A DNA stretch of 38,391 bases from contig JAEZSL010000165.1 in the NCBI GenBank assembly GCA_023443925.1, forward strand, positions 1 to 38,391. The letters are read 5' to 3'. Below, piece after piece: positions 17,322 to 26,126 of this stretch (position 1 is its first letter; every line of letters begins with the position of its first letter). Both the position numbers and the translations under genes were made by a program. This stretch comes from Bacillota bacterium. GTDB taxonomy: Bacteria > Bacillota_A > Clostridia > Lachnospirales > Lachnospiraceae. The notes under the pieces are model-generated. The model made no database searches. It had not been told where the DNA came from and saw only the letters and a program-made list of their open reading frames with translations.

Positions 17322-17413
17322 TTTAATACCCATAACGTAACACACCGGTTCATAGATGTGTTACTGCCACAGAATAATATGTGAAAACTTCTCTATGTGG
17401 CAATCCTTTCTTT
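17322..17413 (-). promoter_or_regulatory. Structured leader, copy B (before transketolase C half)
   Basis: The architecture is the same as copy A: AAGAAAGGA, hairpin P1 (TGCCAC/GTGGCA, plus-strand positions 17365-17370 and 17397-17402, 26-base loop), hairpin P2 (28 bases, 17337-17364, arms GTAACACATC / GGTGTGTTAC with a G-U pair), then 15 bases to the ATG with GGG. P2 loop bases differ from copy A while pairing is kept. Confidence 0.7.
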
Positions 17414-17440
17414 CTTAATATTTTTTCGCACTGCTCTGTC

Positions 17441-18265
17441 TTAGGATAATTCTGACAAGGCCTGCTCATAGGTTTCCTGGGTCAGCATGCCATTATGGAA
17501 GCCTACCACATTTTCAGCAAAGCTAACTCCTTTTCCCTTTACCGTCTGGGCAACAATCACCGTCGGCTTACCTTTCACACTGTCTGCCTTATCCAATGCC
17601 GCCAGAATTTCTTCCATGTTATGTCCGTCGATTTCAATTACTTCCCAGCCAAAGCTCTCCCATTTTGGTATCAGCGGCAGGCTGTTGAATCTGTCTTCGA
17701 TTTTTCCATTTGCCTGCAGCTTGTTATGATCAACAATCGCCACCAGGTTATCTGCCTGAAAGGAGCTGGCCGCCATAGCAGCTTCCCAAATCTGGCCTTC
17801 TGCAATTTCTCCGTCACCCACCAGCACATATACCTTGCGGCTGATTTTATCCAGCTTCATACCAAGTGCCATACCAAGACCGATTGATAAGCCCTGCCCA
17901 AGGGAGCCTGTTCCTGCTTCAATTCCGGGCGTCTTTAGTACATCCGGATGTCCCTGCAGATAAAATCCGATCTCCTTGGTCTTCTTTAGATCCTCTACCG
18001 GAAAATATCCTGCTTCCGCCAGGGCTGCATACTGAAGAATGGCTACATGCCCCTTACTTAATAAAAAACGGTCACGGTCTGCCATTCCCGGATTTTTAGG
18101 GTCATGCTTCATCTTATAAAAGTACAAAGCCGCCACAAGATCGGCAGAGGAATTCGAGCCGCCGATATGACCTGCCACACCAACCCCAATGCTGATTACC
18201 ACATCCTTGCGAAGCTTCCTTGCCTTACGGTTTAAATCATCAATCAGTTCCTTACTATAACTCAT
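17441..18265 (-). CDS. Transketolase, N-terminal subunit (split type)
   Basis: The 274-residue N half holds the thiamine-diphosphate-binding domain: GHIGGSNSSADLVAALYF, FLLSKGH, GHPDVLKTPGIEAGTGSLGQGL and the metal/cofactor motif GDGEIAEGQIWEAA...DHNKLQ. The start is set at the second ATG (18265, MSYSKE) because GGAGG lies seven bases upstream, whereas it would be only one base from the first ATG (18271). The C subunit follows after 119 bp that include leader copy B. Location directly after the GH43 xylosidase suggests processing of xylulose 5-phosphate from imported xylo-oligosaccharides. No xylose isomerase or xylulokinase is in the window. Confidence 0.92.
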   Translation of the reverse strand: MSYSKELIDDLNRKARKLRKDVVISIGVGVAGHIGGSNSSADLVAALYFYKMKHDPKNPGMADRDRFLLSKGHVAILQYAALAEAGYFPVEDLKKTKEIGFYLQGHPDVLKTPGIEAGTGSLGQGLSIGLGMALGMKLDKISRKVYVLVGDGEIAEGQIWEAAMAASSFQADNLVAIVDHNKLQANGKIEDRFNSLPLIPKWESFGWEVIEIDGHNMEEILAALDKADSVKGKPTVIVAQTVKGKGVSFAENVVGFHNGMLTQETYEQALSELS

Positions 18266-18311
18266 CTTCATTCCTCCATTCTGCCAATAACCTGTTCACC
18301 AGGCAACGGCA

Positions 18312-19892
18312 CTATGTTTCCTTATATTTAAAATAATCAAAATCAGCGTATGCCCTCCGTCCGGATAAGTCCTGACAGCATATTCCGATAAACGCTCCGG
18401 TAAACATAATATGACCTGTTGAGGCATAATAATCATCGGATAATACCGTTGCATCTAAATCTTTTCCGACCTTTTTATAGTTTTTATCATCCAAAGAATA
18501 AGAAAAATAAGCCTTCTCCTTTTGTGTGGTAAGCTTTAAAAAGACCTCGCCCTCCTCTGGCAGCACAATGCCCGCTCCAATGGGCTGGGTACCATGTCCC
18601 AGCACACAGGAAATAATACTTAATACTCTTCCTAATACTTCATCCATCGTTATATATAAATAGTAATAGCTCATGGTATTATAGTAATAGATAAGACCTG
18701 CCATGGTCTGAAAGCTCAGCGGTTTAAAATCCAGCTTTGTAACCGTTTCCGTATAAAAGCTTTGCTGTCTGTGAGCCAAAAGTGACTGGTAATGACAGGA
18801 GCTAAGAGACTCTCCGCCATATAACCGCAGATACCCCGGCCGCTCAGAAAGAGAAGCCCGCTCCTTTAGCGGCACCCGCAGCGTTTGCAGATGCAGACTC
18901 CAGGATTCCTTATCAAAATCCTCCAGGAGATATTTTTTTTCGATTGGTATATCTTCTGCCCCTTCTATTTCAACTGCTTCACAGGGTGAATTTCCACCAC
19001 TTATCAATCGAAGCCATCCATCCTTCCAGGTCACCTCCTGGATTGCTGTCTCACGTCCCAGAATACAGCAGCGGTTTTCACCAACCGGTCTGGCACACAA
19101 ATGGGCTAAATACCATTTTCCGTTATGGCCCTGTACTAAGCTTGCATGGCCTGCCTTTTGCAGGGGATTATCCGGCGTATGATAAGAGCTGAGCATGGGA
19201 TTAAGGGGATCAACCTCGTATGGCCCCGTGATATTCCTGCTTCTTGCCATGGTTACGGAATGCTCGTAGCCGGTTCCGCCTTCCGCCGTCATTAAATAAT
19301 AGTAGTCGTCATGTTTATATATATGCGGCCCTTCGGTCAGCCTAAGCTGCGTACCCTTAAATATATTTACCGGCTCTCCGATCAGGGCTTTCTTTTCCTC
19401 CGAATATTCCTGCAATAAAATACCGCCGAATTTAGTATGCCAGCACCTGTAGTCCATCAGCATATTTAATAAGTATTTTTTCCCATCGCCATCATGGAAC
19501 AGGGACGCATCAAAACCGCTGGAATTTAAGTAAACCGGTTCTGACCAGGGTCCCCTGATGTCAGGCGCAGTCACAAGATAATTATGGGTATCTTTAAACA
19601 TCCCGATAAAGGCTTTTACATCCGTATAAACCAAATAGTACAGCCCGCCGCTGTAGGATAAGCAGGGCGCCCAGATACCGCAGGAATCTTGTTCTCCTAT
19701 CATATTTAACTGGGATAACCTTTCCAGGGGATGACAGATTAATTCCCAGTGGATTAAGTCCCTTGAATGATGGATTTGTACTCCCGGAAACCATTCAAAG
19801 GTGGATGTTACAATATAGTAATCATCTCCTACCCGAAGCATTGAGGGGTCAGGATTAAAACCTGTCAAAACAGGATTATTTACATAAGCCAT
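18312..19892 (-). CDS. Intracellular GH43 beta-xylosidase (GH43 subfamily 11-like)
   Basis: A 526-residue enzyme with no signal peptide, so it works in the cytoplasm on imported xylo-oligosaccharides. The N-terminal five-bladed propeller (about 1-310) has the three catalytic acids: base D15 (NPDPS), pKa modulator D128 (SGFDASLFHD) and acid E187 (LTEGPHIYK). These positions match the Selenomonas xylosidase almost residue for residue (from memory). A C-terminal beta-sandwich (about 330-526) completes the usual two-domain form and length. ATG 19892 has AAGGAG nine bases upstream. It lies between the transporter and the transketolase genes. Some arabinofuranosidase activity is common in this family. 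Confidence 0.93.
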   Translation of the reverse strand: MAYVNNPVLTGFNPDPSMLRVGDDYYIVTSTFEWFPGVQIHHSRDLIHWELICHPLERLSQLNMIGEQDSCGIWAPCLSYSGGLYYLVYTDVKAFIGMFKDTHNYLVTAPDIRGPWSEPVYLNSSGFDASLFHDGDGKKYLLNMLMDYRCWHTKFGGILLQEYSEEKKALIGEPVNIFKGTQLRLTEGPHIYKHDDYYYLMTAEGGTGYEHSVTMARSRNITGPYEVDPLNPMLSSYHTPDNPLQKAGHASLVQGHNGKWYLAHLCARPVGENRCCILGRETAIQEVTWKDGWLRLISGGNSPCEAVEIEGAEDIPIEKKYLLEDFDKESWSLHLQTLRVPLKERASLSERPGYLRLYGGESLSSCHYQSLLAHRQQSFYTETVTKLDFKPLSFQTMAGLIYYYNTMSYYYLYITMDEVLGRVLSIISCVLGHGTQPIGAGIVLPEEGEVFLKLTTQKEKAYFSYSLDDKNYKKVGKDLDATVLSDDYYASTGHIMFTGAFIGICCQDLSGRRAYADFDYFKYKET

Positions 19893-19923
19893 CGAAAACT
19901 CTCCTTCTCTACCTTCTTGACCT

Positions 19924-20772
19924 TCAGCCCTTTAAACCGGTTGTCGCAACGCCTTCGACAAAATATTTCTGTGCAAGAAAGAATAGTATCACTACCGGTA
20001 TTACCGCCACACAGGCCATTGCCATTACCTGGTTCCACTGAACCACCGACTCAGCGTCAATTGAGAGCCTTAAGGCCAGCGAAACGGTAAATTTTTTTAC
20101 GGAATTTATGTAAATCAGGGAATTAAAATAATCATTGTAAGTCCAGAGAAATTGGAACAAGCCGGCGGAAAAAATTGCGGGCTTAAGCAGCGGAAGCAAA
20201 ATTCGGTATAGTACCTTAAAGGTTCCGCAGCCATCAATATAAGCCGATTCATCCAACTCATTGGGCAATCCTCTCATAAACTGAATCAGCATGTAAATAA
20301 AGAACGGATAACAGGCGAACATGGCCGCCAGATAAAATGGCCAATAAGAGTCTAAAACGTCAAAAGTTCTGAAAATTGTATACCTGGGTATGATAATTAC
20401 CGCATTGGGCAGCATAAGTGTGGAAATTAAGATACCAAACAACAGCTTTTTACCCTTGAACTCAAACCGGGCAAATCCGTAAGCTACCAAGATGCTGGAC
20501 AGCAGCGTAAAAAGGGTTGTTGGAAGCACCAGCTTAAAGGTGTTTAGAAAGAAGGTACCGTAGGTTAATCCTCCTGTACTGATCCAGCCTTCCAGATACG
20601 GCTTCAGACTGAAACTTTTGGGCAGCAGACCAAGGGAGCCAAAAATCTCATCATTGCTTTTAAAGCTCGCAAAAAACATCCATATTAAAGGATATACCAT
20701 TATGAGTCCTAAAATGATATAACGGGCATATACGAAAATTTCACGCAAAAATTTTTTTGTTTTTCTACTCAT
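19924..20772 (-). CDS. Sugar ABC transporter permease, MalG-like (cassette 2)
   Basis: A 282-residue permease with six TM segments. The EAA loop reads ELDESAYIDGCGTFKVLYRILLPLLKPA (about 180-207). ATG 20772 has GGAGGAG five to six bases upstream. It pairs with the MalF-like permease upstream to carry xylo-oligosaccharides, as inferred from the GH43 enzyme 31 bp downstream. A short hairpin (20788-20828) separates the two permease genes. No ATPase is encoded in the operon. Confidence 0.94.
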   Translation of the reverse strand: MSRKTKKFLREIFVYARYIILGLIMVYPLIWMFFASFKSNDEIFGSLGLLPKSFSLKPYLEGWISTGGLTYGTFFLNTFKLVLPTTLFTLLSSILVAYGFARFEFKGKKLLFGILISTLMLPNAVIIIPRYTIFRTFDVLDSYWPFYLAAMFACYPFFIYMLIQFMRGLPNELDESAYIDGCGTFKVLYRILLPLLKPAIFSAGLFQFLWTYNDYFNSLIYINSVKKFTVSLALRLSIDAESVVQWNQVMAMACVAVIPVVILFFLAQKYFVEGVATTGLKG

Positions 20773-20787
20773 TTACTCCTCCATTAC

Positions 20788-20828
20788 CGTATATACAGCC
20801 TATGCCAAAAGGCCTCCTGCAATATACG
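20788..20828 (-). other. Intercistronic hairpin between cassette 2 permeases
   Basis: Outer arms CGTATAT and ATATACG enclose a second stem (GCCT/AGGC). There is no U tract. It is one of several stem-loops between genes of this operon. Confidence 0.5.
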
Positions 20829-20845
20829 TAATCCGTTATATAGTA

Positions 20846-21736
20846 TTATTTTGTCTGGTCTTCATAGAAAACCCAGTATTTTTGTGTACCGAATAATACA
20901 AGTGTTATAACCAGTATCAGCATGAATATAATCCAGGAAGTGGCACTGGCATATCCCATCTTATAGTAAGCAAAACCGTCATTATAAAGCTTAAGTCCCA
21001 GCATGTAGGTAGATTTTACAGGCCCGCCCTTTGTAATAACAAAGGCTGAAGTGAAATTTTGCAAAGCATTGATGGTTTGCATAATAACCGTAAAGAAGAG
21101 TATCGGAGTAATCTGCGGAAATGTAACATGAATGAAGGATTGAATTTTGCTGGCACCATCCATCCCCGCTGCCTCATATAAGGATTTCGGAACCTGCTTC
21201 AGCGCCGCAAGAAACATAACCATGGAGGAGCCAAACTGCCATACCTCCAGAGAGCTTAATGTAACCAGGGCTACCTTAGGATCCCCCAGCCAGGATACTT
21301 TACCGGCTCCAAAAACATGTAATATTGCATTAACCAGACCATTATCATTGAAAAGCAGCTTCCAAAGCAATGCAACGGCTATGCTGCCCCCGAACAGGGA
21401 CGGCAGATAAAATACCGTTCTCATAAGGCCGATACCTTTTCTGGACTGATTTAACATAAGTGCTACTGCCAGTGATAGTATAATTTTGCCCGGCACTGTC
21501 ATCAACGTGTAATTTATAGTCACTGCCAGAGATTTAAAGAATTCTTTATCCTTCGTAAACAGCCGGATATAATTATCCAGACCGACAAAATTCATTTTTC
21601 CGAATGCGTTATAATTTGTAAAAGAATATACTAACGAAGCCATAAAAGGATATAACTGTAATACCGCAAAACCGATCAACCAAGGTAATATGTAGATATA
21701 AGCCTTATAACCTCTTGCCATTTTTATTTTTTTCAT
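20846..21736 (-). CDS. Sugar ABC transporter permease, MalF-like (cassette 2)
   Basis: A 296-residue permease with six TM segments (first at about YIYILPWLIGFAVLQLYPF) and an EAA loop, KSLYEAAGMDGASKIQSFIHVTFPQ, that contacts the ATPase. ATG 21736 has GAGG about nine bases upstream. A long stem-loop (21760-21811) separates it from the SBP gene. Residue pattern and gene order match the carbohydrate-uptake-1 family used for di- and oligosaccharides. Confidence 0.93.
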   Translation of the reverse strand: MKKIKMARGYKAYIYILPWLIGFAVLQLYPFMASLVYSFTNYNAFGKMNFVGLDNYIRLFTKDKEFFKSLAVTINYTLMTVPGKIILSLAVALMLNQSRKGIGLMRTVFYLPSLFGGSIAVALLWKLLFNDNGLVNAILHVFGAGKVSWLGDPKVALVTLSSLEVWQFGSSMVMFLAALKQVPKSLYEAAGMDGASKIQSFIHVTFPQITPILFFTVIMQTINALQNFTSAFVITKGGPVKSTYMLGLKLYNDGFAYYKMGYASATSWIIFMLILVITLVLFGTQKYWVFYEDQTK

Positions 21737-21759
21737 TTACCATAACCTCGCTTGATAAA

Positions 21760-21811
21760 GGGGGCGGCGCATATTTTCAAACTTTCATTAACTAAAATGT
21801 GCGGCACCCCC
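21760..21811 (-). other. Long intercistronic stem-loop between SBP and permease (cassette 2)
   Basis: Arms of 18 bases (GGGGGCGGCGCATATTTT and AAAATGTGCGGCACCCCC) pair along almost their whole length, with a few mismatches, around a 16-base loop. On the minus strand no U run follows. It is likely an mRNA-stabilising or processing stem that keeps SBP levels above permease levels. Confidence 0.7.
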
Positions 21812-21835
21812 TCTCCCAGAAATATTATTTGTTAT

Positions 21836-23197
21836 TTATTGTGCTGATAAATAGTCATTAATTAATTCAACAACTTCTTTTGCTTCATCGGCAGGTGATA
21901 CCTCACCAAAAGCAACATTTTCGTATGCATCACTAAGTATTGCTGTAACTTCGGCACTGGTAGTCTTACCGGAGTCAGATTTTCCGTTATACTGCATGCT
22001 TACATCTACCGTCATTTTTGTTAAGAAGTTAAGGGTTCCGGCTTCCAGTGCAAGTTCCTGTGCCCTCTTGGTAGGAGGAACGGAGCGTACCGTACCAAGT
22101 GTCTTCATAGACTCTTCATTGTTAAAGAAATAATCCAGGAACAGAGCTGCTTCTTCCGGATGTGCAGATTTTGCGTAAATACCTACATACTGCGGACAGT
22201 CATTAACCCAACCGTCACTGCTTCTCTCTTCAAATAAGGGGAGCTGAGCGGCGATGTAATTTGCATTGGGATTTGCTGCCTGCATTACAGCTGCAGAAGA
22301 GGTATAGCCCACATATGCAACATATTTACCGGCTATCCAGTTAGGATCATCCTGGTTGTTTACGCCGTAAGTCGCCATATAAGACAGCGGTACTGCAGTT
22401 TTACTCTCATACAGTTCCTTTACATAATCCAGCATCTGTGTAAACTGCTCCTCCGTCACATTCAGAGTATTTGTGGCATCGTCAATGATAGCCTTGCCAT
22501 TCATCTGCCTTGCCATGGCCCGCATGATAAACGGCATCATATAAGATTCATTGCCTGAGATAAGATAAAGGGAGGGATCATATTCCTGTACCTTTTTGCC
22601 CCATTCAATTAACTGATCCCAGTCATAAGGCTGTGTAAAATCGATACCAATCTTATCTGCAAGATCCACATTTACTACAATAGCAGTACCAGCCTTCCCC
22701 ATGGGTATTGCATATTGACTTCCGGACCCGAATTGACCGTTGTCCTCAAGGAAAGTAGCTTCAAACTTGGAAAAATCAATACTTGTTTCCGAAAGATTTA
22801 AAAGCTGTCCCTGTTCATAATATTCCGGCGCCGCTCCGGTCTCCAGCTGAATAATGTCCGGTGCCGTAGCCGATGCAAACTGTGTCATAAGCTTATCATT
22901 ATAACCGTCCTGTGCACCATATTCCGGTTCTATCGTTATCCATGGATATTCCTTTTTGAAAGCATCAATAACTGCCAGAGTCGCCTCATGTCTTGCATCT
23001 CCACCCCACCAGGAGAAACGCAGTGTCACCGGGTCATGTTGATCCCCTTCAACCGTAGCCTCGGTAGTCTTGTCGGTGCTAACCGGTTTGCTGCCGGTAT
23101 CGGCGTTACTCTTATTCCCGCTTTCTTTGCCGCATGCCGCTAAAGAGAAGATCATCAAAGATGCCAGAACAACCGCCGTAACTCTTTTCAATTTCAT
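21836..23197 (-). CDS. Sugar ABC transporter substrate-binding lipoprotein (cassette 2)
   Basis: A 453-residue family 1 SBP. The start is ATG 23197 (MKLKRVTAV), with GGGAGG seven bases upstream; five earlier in-frame codons are discarded. The lipobox is SLAAC (C22), followed by a Ser/Thr/Lys-rich tether and a mature domain beginning VTLRFSWWGGDARHEATLAVIDAFKKEYP, typical of the family. It probably binds xylo-oligosaccharides, inferred from the GH43 gene in the operon. It follows the kinase gene after 144 bp that could hold its own promoter, and that gap contains the palindrome ATGAATTCAT. Confidence 0.92.
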   Translation of the reverse strand: MKLKRVTAVVLASLMIFSLAACGKESGNKSNADTGSKPVSTDKTTEATVEGDQHDPVTLRFSWWGGDARHEATLAVIDAFKKEYPWITIEPEYGAQDGYNDKLMTQFASATAPDIIQLETGAAPEYYEQGQLLNLSETSIDFSKFEATFLEDNGQFGSGSQYAIPMGKAGTAIVVNVDLADKIGIDFTQPYDWDQLIEWGKKVQEYDPSLYLISGNESYMMPFIMRAMARQMNGKAIIDDATNTLNVTEEQFTQMLDYVKELYESKTAVPLSYMATYGVNNQDDPNWIAGKYVAYVGYTSSAAVMQAANPNANYIAAQLPLFEERSSDGWVNDCPQYVGIYAKSAHPEEAALFLDYFFNNEESMKTLGTVRSVPPTKRAQELALEAGTLNFLTKMTVDVSMQYNGKSDSGKTTSAEVTAILSDAYENVAFGEVSPADEAKEVVELINDYLSAQ

Positions 23198-23341
23198 ACA
23201 TAAACCTCCCAATATAATTTTTTGAAGCCTTTACCTGGCTTAGTCCAAGTAACATAATTATTCTAACATCTGGATTCTCTGGCAAAAAGGTATCCGGCAT
23301 AAGATATGAATTCATATTTTACGTACTTTTTTTGAAAAGTA

Positions 23342-25156
23342 TCATTTTTCATTATTTATCTGCTTAAATAAATCTGTTTTATTTTTTGTTCCTTCCATTG
23401 GTATGAGAAAACTGACCAGTGTTCCCATCTCCTTTTTGCTGAGGATCTTCAGCCCGCTGACCTCTCCGTAATGCAGAATCAGTCTCCGGTTCAGATTTGT
23501 AAGACCAATATTCTTTGATTTTGCATCATTAATCTTGATTCTTAATTCCTTCAGAGCATCCTTTGTCATACCCCAGCCATTGTCAATTATCTCAACCCGG
23601 ATAAAATTTTCCCTTCTGCGCAGCTTGATTTTGATGCAGCAGCGTTCACTTGAGGACCGCAGACCATGCTGTACACAATTTTCAACCACCGGCTGAAGCA
23701 TCAGCCGGAAAACCGAATACTCCAGAAGTGAGTCATCTATTTCAAAATAAGTCACTATATTATTATTAAATCGCACTTCCTGTATTTCTATATAAGCCTT
23801 TAAATAAGCCAATTCCTCCTTTAAGGTTACAAACTCGGTAGGATTGGACAATGCATATTTCATAATACTGGACAGCTCCTGAATTAAGGTATGCAGCGTA
23901 GACTGGCCTCCAAGTTCCTTTAATACCTCCAGATCCATTGTCTGCAGTGTATTAAAAATAAAATGCGGATTAATCTGGAGCTGAAGTGCCATCAGCTCCG
24001 ATATCTGGCTCTGATGCTGTCTTTCCAGTAAGTTTGCCTGCATTTGACTGTTTTTAAGGAACAAAAATAGAATATTATTTAAAATCAGATTATACTCATC
24101 TTTTACAATCTGCTGCGGTTTTTCTATGACCTCACCTCGTTCCGCAGCACTGAACACTTCCACCAGATAGGTAATATGCTTAAAAGCACTCCTGGTGGTA
24201 ATCCAGGCTAAAAACATAACAATCAGCAGATTAATTGACAGTATAGTTAAGGCTATTTTCAGTAAACCTATGAGATTTGCCGCAAATACGTCAAAGGATA
24301 TCATGGATACGAGGAAAGTTTGATGATAATCATCCGGCCTGATATACTGCATATAATATTTATTATTAATCTTTACCCATTTTTGATTTTTCGGAAAAGT
24401 ACCTTTATTATGATACTCCTGCATAATCTTCTCAAAATAACCCTCCTGAGCGTTCACGTCCAAGGCGGTTTCTTTGTTGCTGGCATAGAGCTGTTCTCCA
24501 TCTTTATTCAAATAAAAGAAACTTTGCCCTGGACTTAACATGTCCTTTAGCCTTTCTCCGAAATCGTCTGTTTTTACATTAAGGACAATTACACCCTTAG
24601 CATAGGACATCCGCTGATAAATCGTAATAATTTCCTTGGACTTATCGTAAGTGTATCTTTGTATTTCTCTCGTCTCCGCATACCGTTCATTATCCTTTGG
24701 TATGTTCTTGTAATGATCAAACCAGGCAATATCGTTAAAGCTTGTAAAGGAGGCCAGTTCATCCGACGAGGACGTCATAAAATTAGCCAGCCCGTCCATG
24801 TAAAGGTAAATAGAATCAATATATTGGTAGGAAAGCTGTGCACTGGCCAAATAATTATACATGGAGTCCATAAAAATGATATCCCGGTAAACCAGGATAT
24901 CATGACTCATCAACTTTTTCATGGATATCATATATTGTGCATTTCTCATGGCCACATCCTGCTGGTGGATTGAGCTGTATATCACATTAACCACATTATC
25001 ATTAATACTGGTTAAGGTACTGACTCCCATGCCGTGAAAATTATTGTGCTGTATATTGATTGCAAAGCATCCCATTATAGTAAATATAATAATCATGGGA
25101 ATAAGCATAATTAATGCAAAGGTGCGAAATCTCTTGATAAAAAACTTATGCAGCAT
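23342..25156 (-). CDS. Sensor histidine kinase (YesM-like), cassette 2
   Basis: A 604-residue kinase with TM1 at about 12-33, an extracytoplasmic sensor region of about 260 residues, TM2 at about 296-318 and a short HAMP-like linker. The His_kinase domain has H398 in LQINPHFIFNTLQ, followed by an HATPase domain with N box ENCVQHG, DNGWGM and NIGLTNLNRRL. It should sense an external sugar or a loaded SBP and phosphorylate the regulator encoded directly upstream (gap 3 bp). The order regulator then kinase is the reverse of cassette 1. Confidence 0.93.
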   Translation of the reverse strand: MLHKFFIKRFRTFALIMLIPMIIIFTIMGCFAINIQHNNFHGMGVSTLTSINDNVVNVIYSSIHQQDVAMRNAQYMISMKKLMSHDILVYRDIIFMDSMYNYLASAQLSYQYIDSIYLYMDGLANFMTSSSDELASFTSFNDIAWFDHYKNIPKDNERYAETREIQRYTYDKSKEIITIYQRMSYAKGVIVLNVKTDDFGERLKDMLSPGQSFFYLNKDGEQLYASNKETALDVNAQEGYFEKIMQEYHNKGTFPKNQKWVKINNKYYMQYIRPDDYHQTFLVSMISFDVFAANLIGLLKIALTILSINLLIVMFLAWITTRSAFKHITYLVEVFSAAERGEVIEKPQQIVKDEYNLILNNILFLFLKNSQMQANLLERQHQSQISELMALQLQINPHFIFNTLQTMDLEVLKELGGQSTLHTLIQELSSIMKYALSNPTEFVTLKEELAYLKAYIEIQEVRFNNNIVTYFEIDDSLLEYSVFRLMLQPVVENCVQHGLRSSSERCCIKIKLRRRENFIRVEIIDNGWGMTKDALKELRIKINDAKSKNIGLTNLNRRLILHYGEVSGLKILSKKEMGTLVSFLIPMEGTKNKTDLFKQINNEK

Positions 25157-25159
25157 CTA

Positions 25160-25897
25160 TTATTTTTTCTCCTTTCTTTGACCATTGCGGTATTCCATCG
25201 GACTGACATTAAAGTATGCTTTAAATGCCCTTGAGAAATTCTTAGGATTATCATAACCGACGTAAAATGCAATTTCATAATGCTTGTAGCTGGGGTCCAT
25301 TAAAAGCTCACAGGCTTTTTCCATCTTAATCCGATTCAGACGCTCCAGGAATCCGGAACCCGATTTTTCTTTATAAATTTTGGACAGGTAATTCGGGCTA
25401 AGCCCAACCGTCTCAGCTGCACCTTCCAGGGAAGCTTTTTGGTAATTACTTAGCAGATACTCGTCCACCCGTTGTATAATTTCGCTGTAATAGGTCTTTG
25501 GCTTTGCAATTTCAACGGTATTCTTCCTATCCAGCTGTCTCCTGATTCCATCAAAGCAGGTAACCAGCTCGTCGTAGCGGATTGGTTTTAAAAGATAATC
25601 ACTAATGCCAAATTGGATGGCTGCCCGCATATACTCATAATCCTTATAGCTGCTAAACAAAACAATTTTCAGTTCCGGAAAACGCTTAAGCTCCTTTGTA
25701 AGTTCAATACCATTCATATCCGGCATGGAGATATCGGTCATGACCACATCCACCGGATAATTCTCTATATAGGCTAATGCGCTCCTGGCATCCAGGAAGC
25801 GGGCTACAACCTGAAAACCAATATTATTCCATGGAAACAGTTCTGAAATACCTTCTAATATTTTCTCTTCATCATCTACTATAATCAGCTGATACAT
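25160..25897 (-). CDS. AraC-type response regulator, short form (cassette 2)
   Basis: The start is set at ATG 25897 (MYQLIIVDDEE), where the receiver domain begins; an upstream in-frame start adds 20 unrelated residues. The product is 245 residues: receiver with D55 (MTDISMP) and YLLKPIR, a short linker, and two AraC helix-turn-helices (about 140-240, ending NVSPMEYRNG). It lacks the ~250-residue middle region of the cassette 1 regulator. The ribosome site is modest (AGAGG, 12 bases away). It is first in the cassette 2 operon and likely activates it. Confidence 0.92.
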   Translation of the reverse strand: MYQLIIVDDEEKILEGISELFPWNNIGFQVVARFLDARSALAYIENYPVDVVMTDISMPDMNGIELTKELKRFPELKIVLFSSYKDYEYMRAAIQFGISDYLLKPIRYDELVTCFDGIRRQLDRKNTVEIAKPKTYYSEIIQRVDEYLLSNYQKASLEGAAETVGLSPNYLSKIYKEKSGSGFLERLNRIKMEKACELLMDPSYKHYEIAFYVGYDNPKNFSRAFKAYFNVSPMEYRNGQRKEKK

Positions 25898-25940
25898 GCA
25901 ATCACCGTACCTCTCTTTATAGGCCAATAAACATAAATTT

Positions 25941-25949
25941 ATTATAGCA
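25941..25949 (-). promoter_or_regulatory. Extended -10 promoter of cassette 2
   Basis: TGCTATAAT on the minus strand is an extended -10 (TGnTATAAT), about 44 bp before the regulator start codon. No good -35 is present. Confidence 0.5.
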
Positions 25950-26072
25950 TAAACCATATTAACATAATATATGAACCCGGAAGGTACGCTAAAAATGAAG
26001 AATTATGATAATTTTATACCCTCGAAAGCCGAGTTAACATACGTCTGGAGCTCATGAAGTAGAATGCAGAAA

Positions 26073-26116
26073 AAAGACCCGGGACGGGGCCATGAATACC
26101 CTTCCTAGGTCTTTCT
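26073..26116 (-). terminator. Terminator after the creatininase-family gene
   Basis: AAAGACC and GGTCTTT close a stem containing an inner GGG/CCC pair. On the minus strand it ends GGTCTTTTTTC. The plus strand is also U-rich after the stem. It ends the MerR-creatininase unit and insulates cassette 2. Confidence 0.75.
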
Positions 26117-26126
26117 TATCCTTTAT

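Noticed and set aside
14432..18265. Sulfoquinovose transketolase pathway
   Set aside because: Transketolase plus a beta-hydroxyacid dehydrogenase recalls it, but no sulfosugar isomerases are present and the reductase matches GarR closely.
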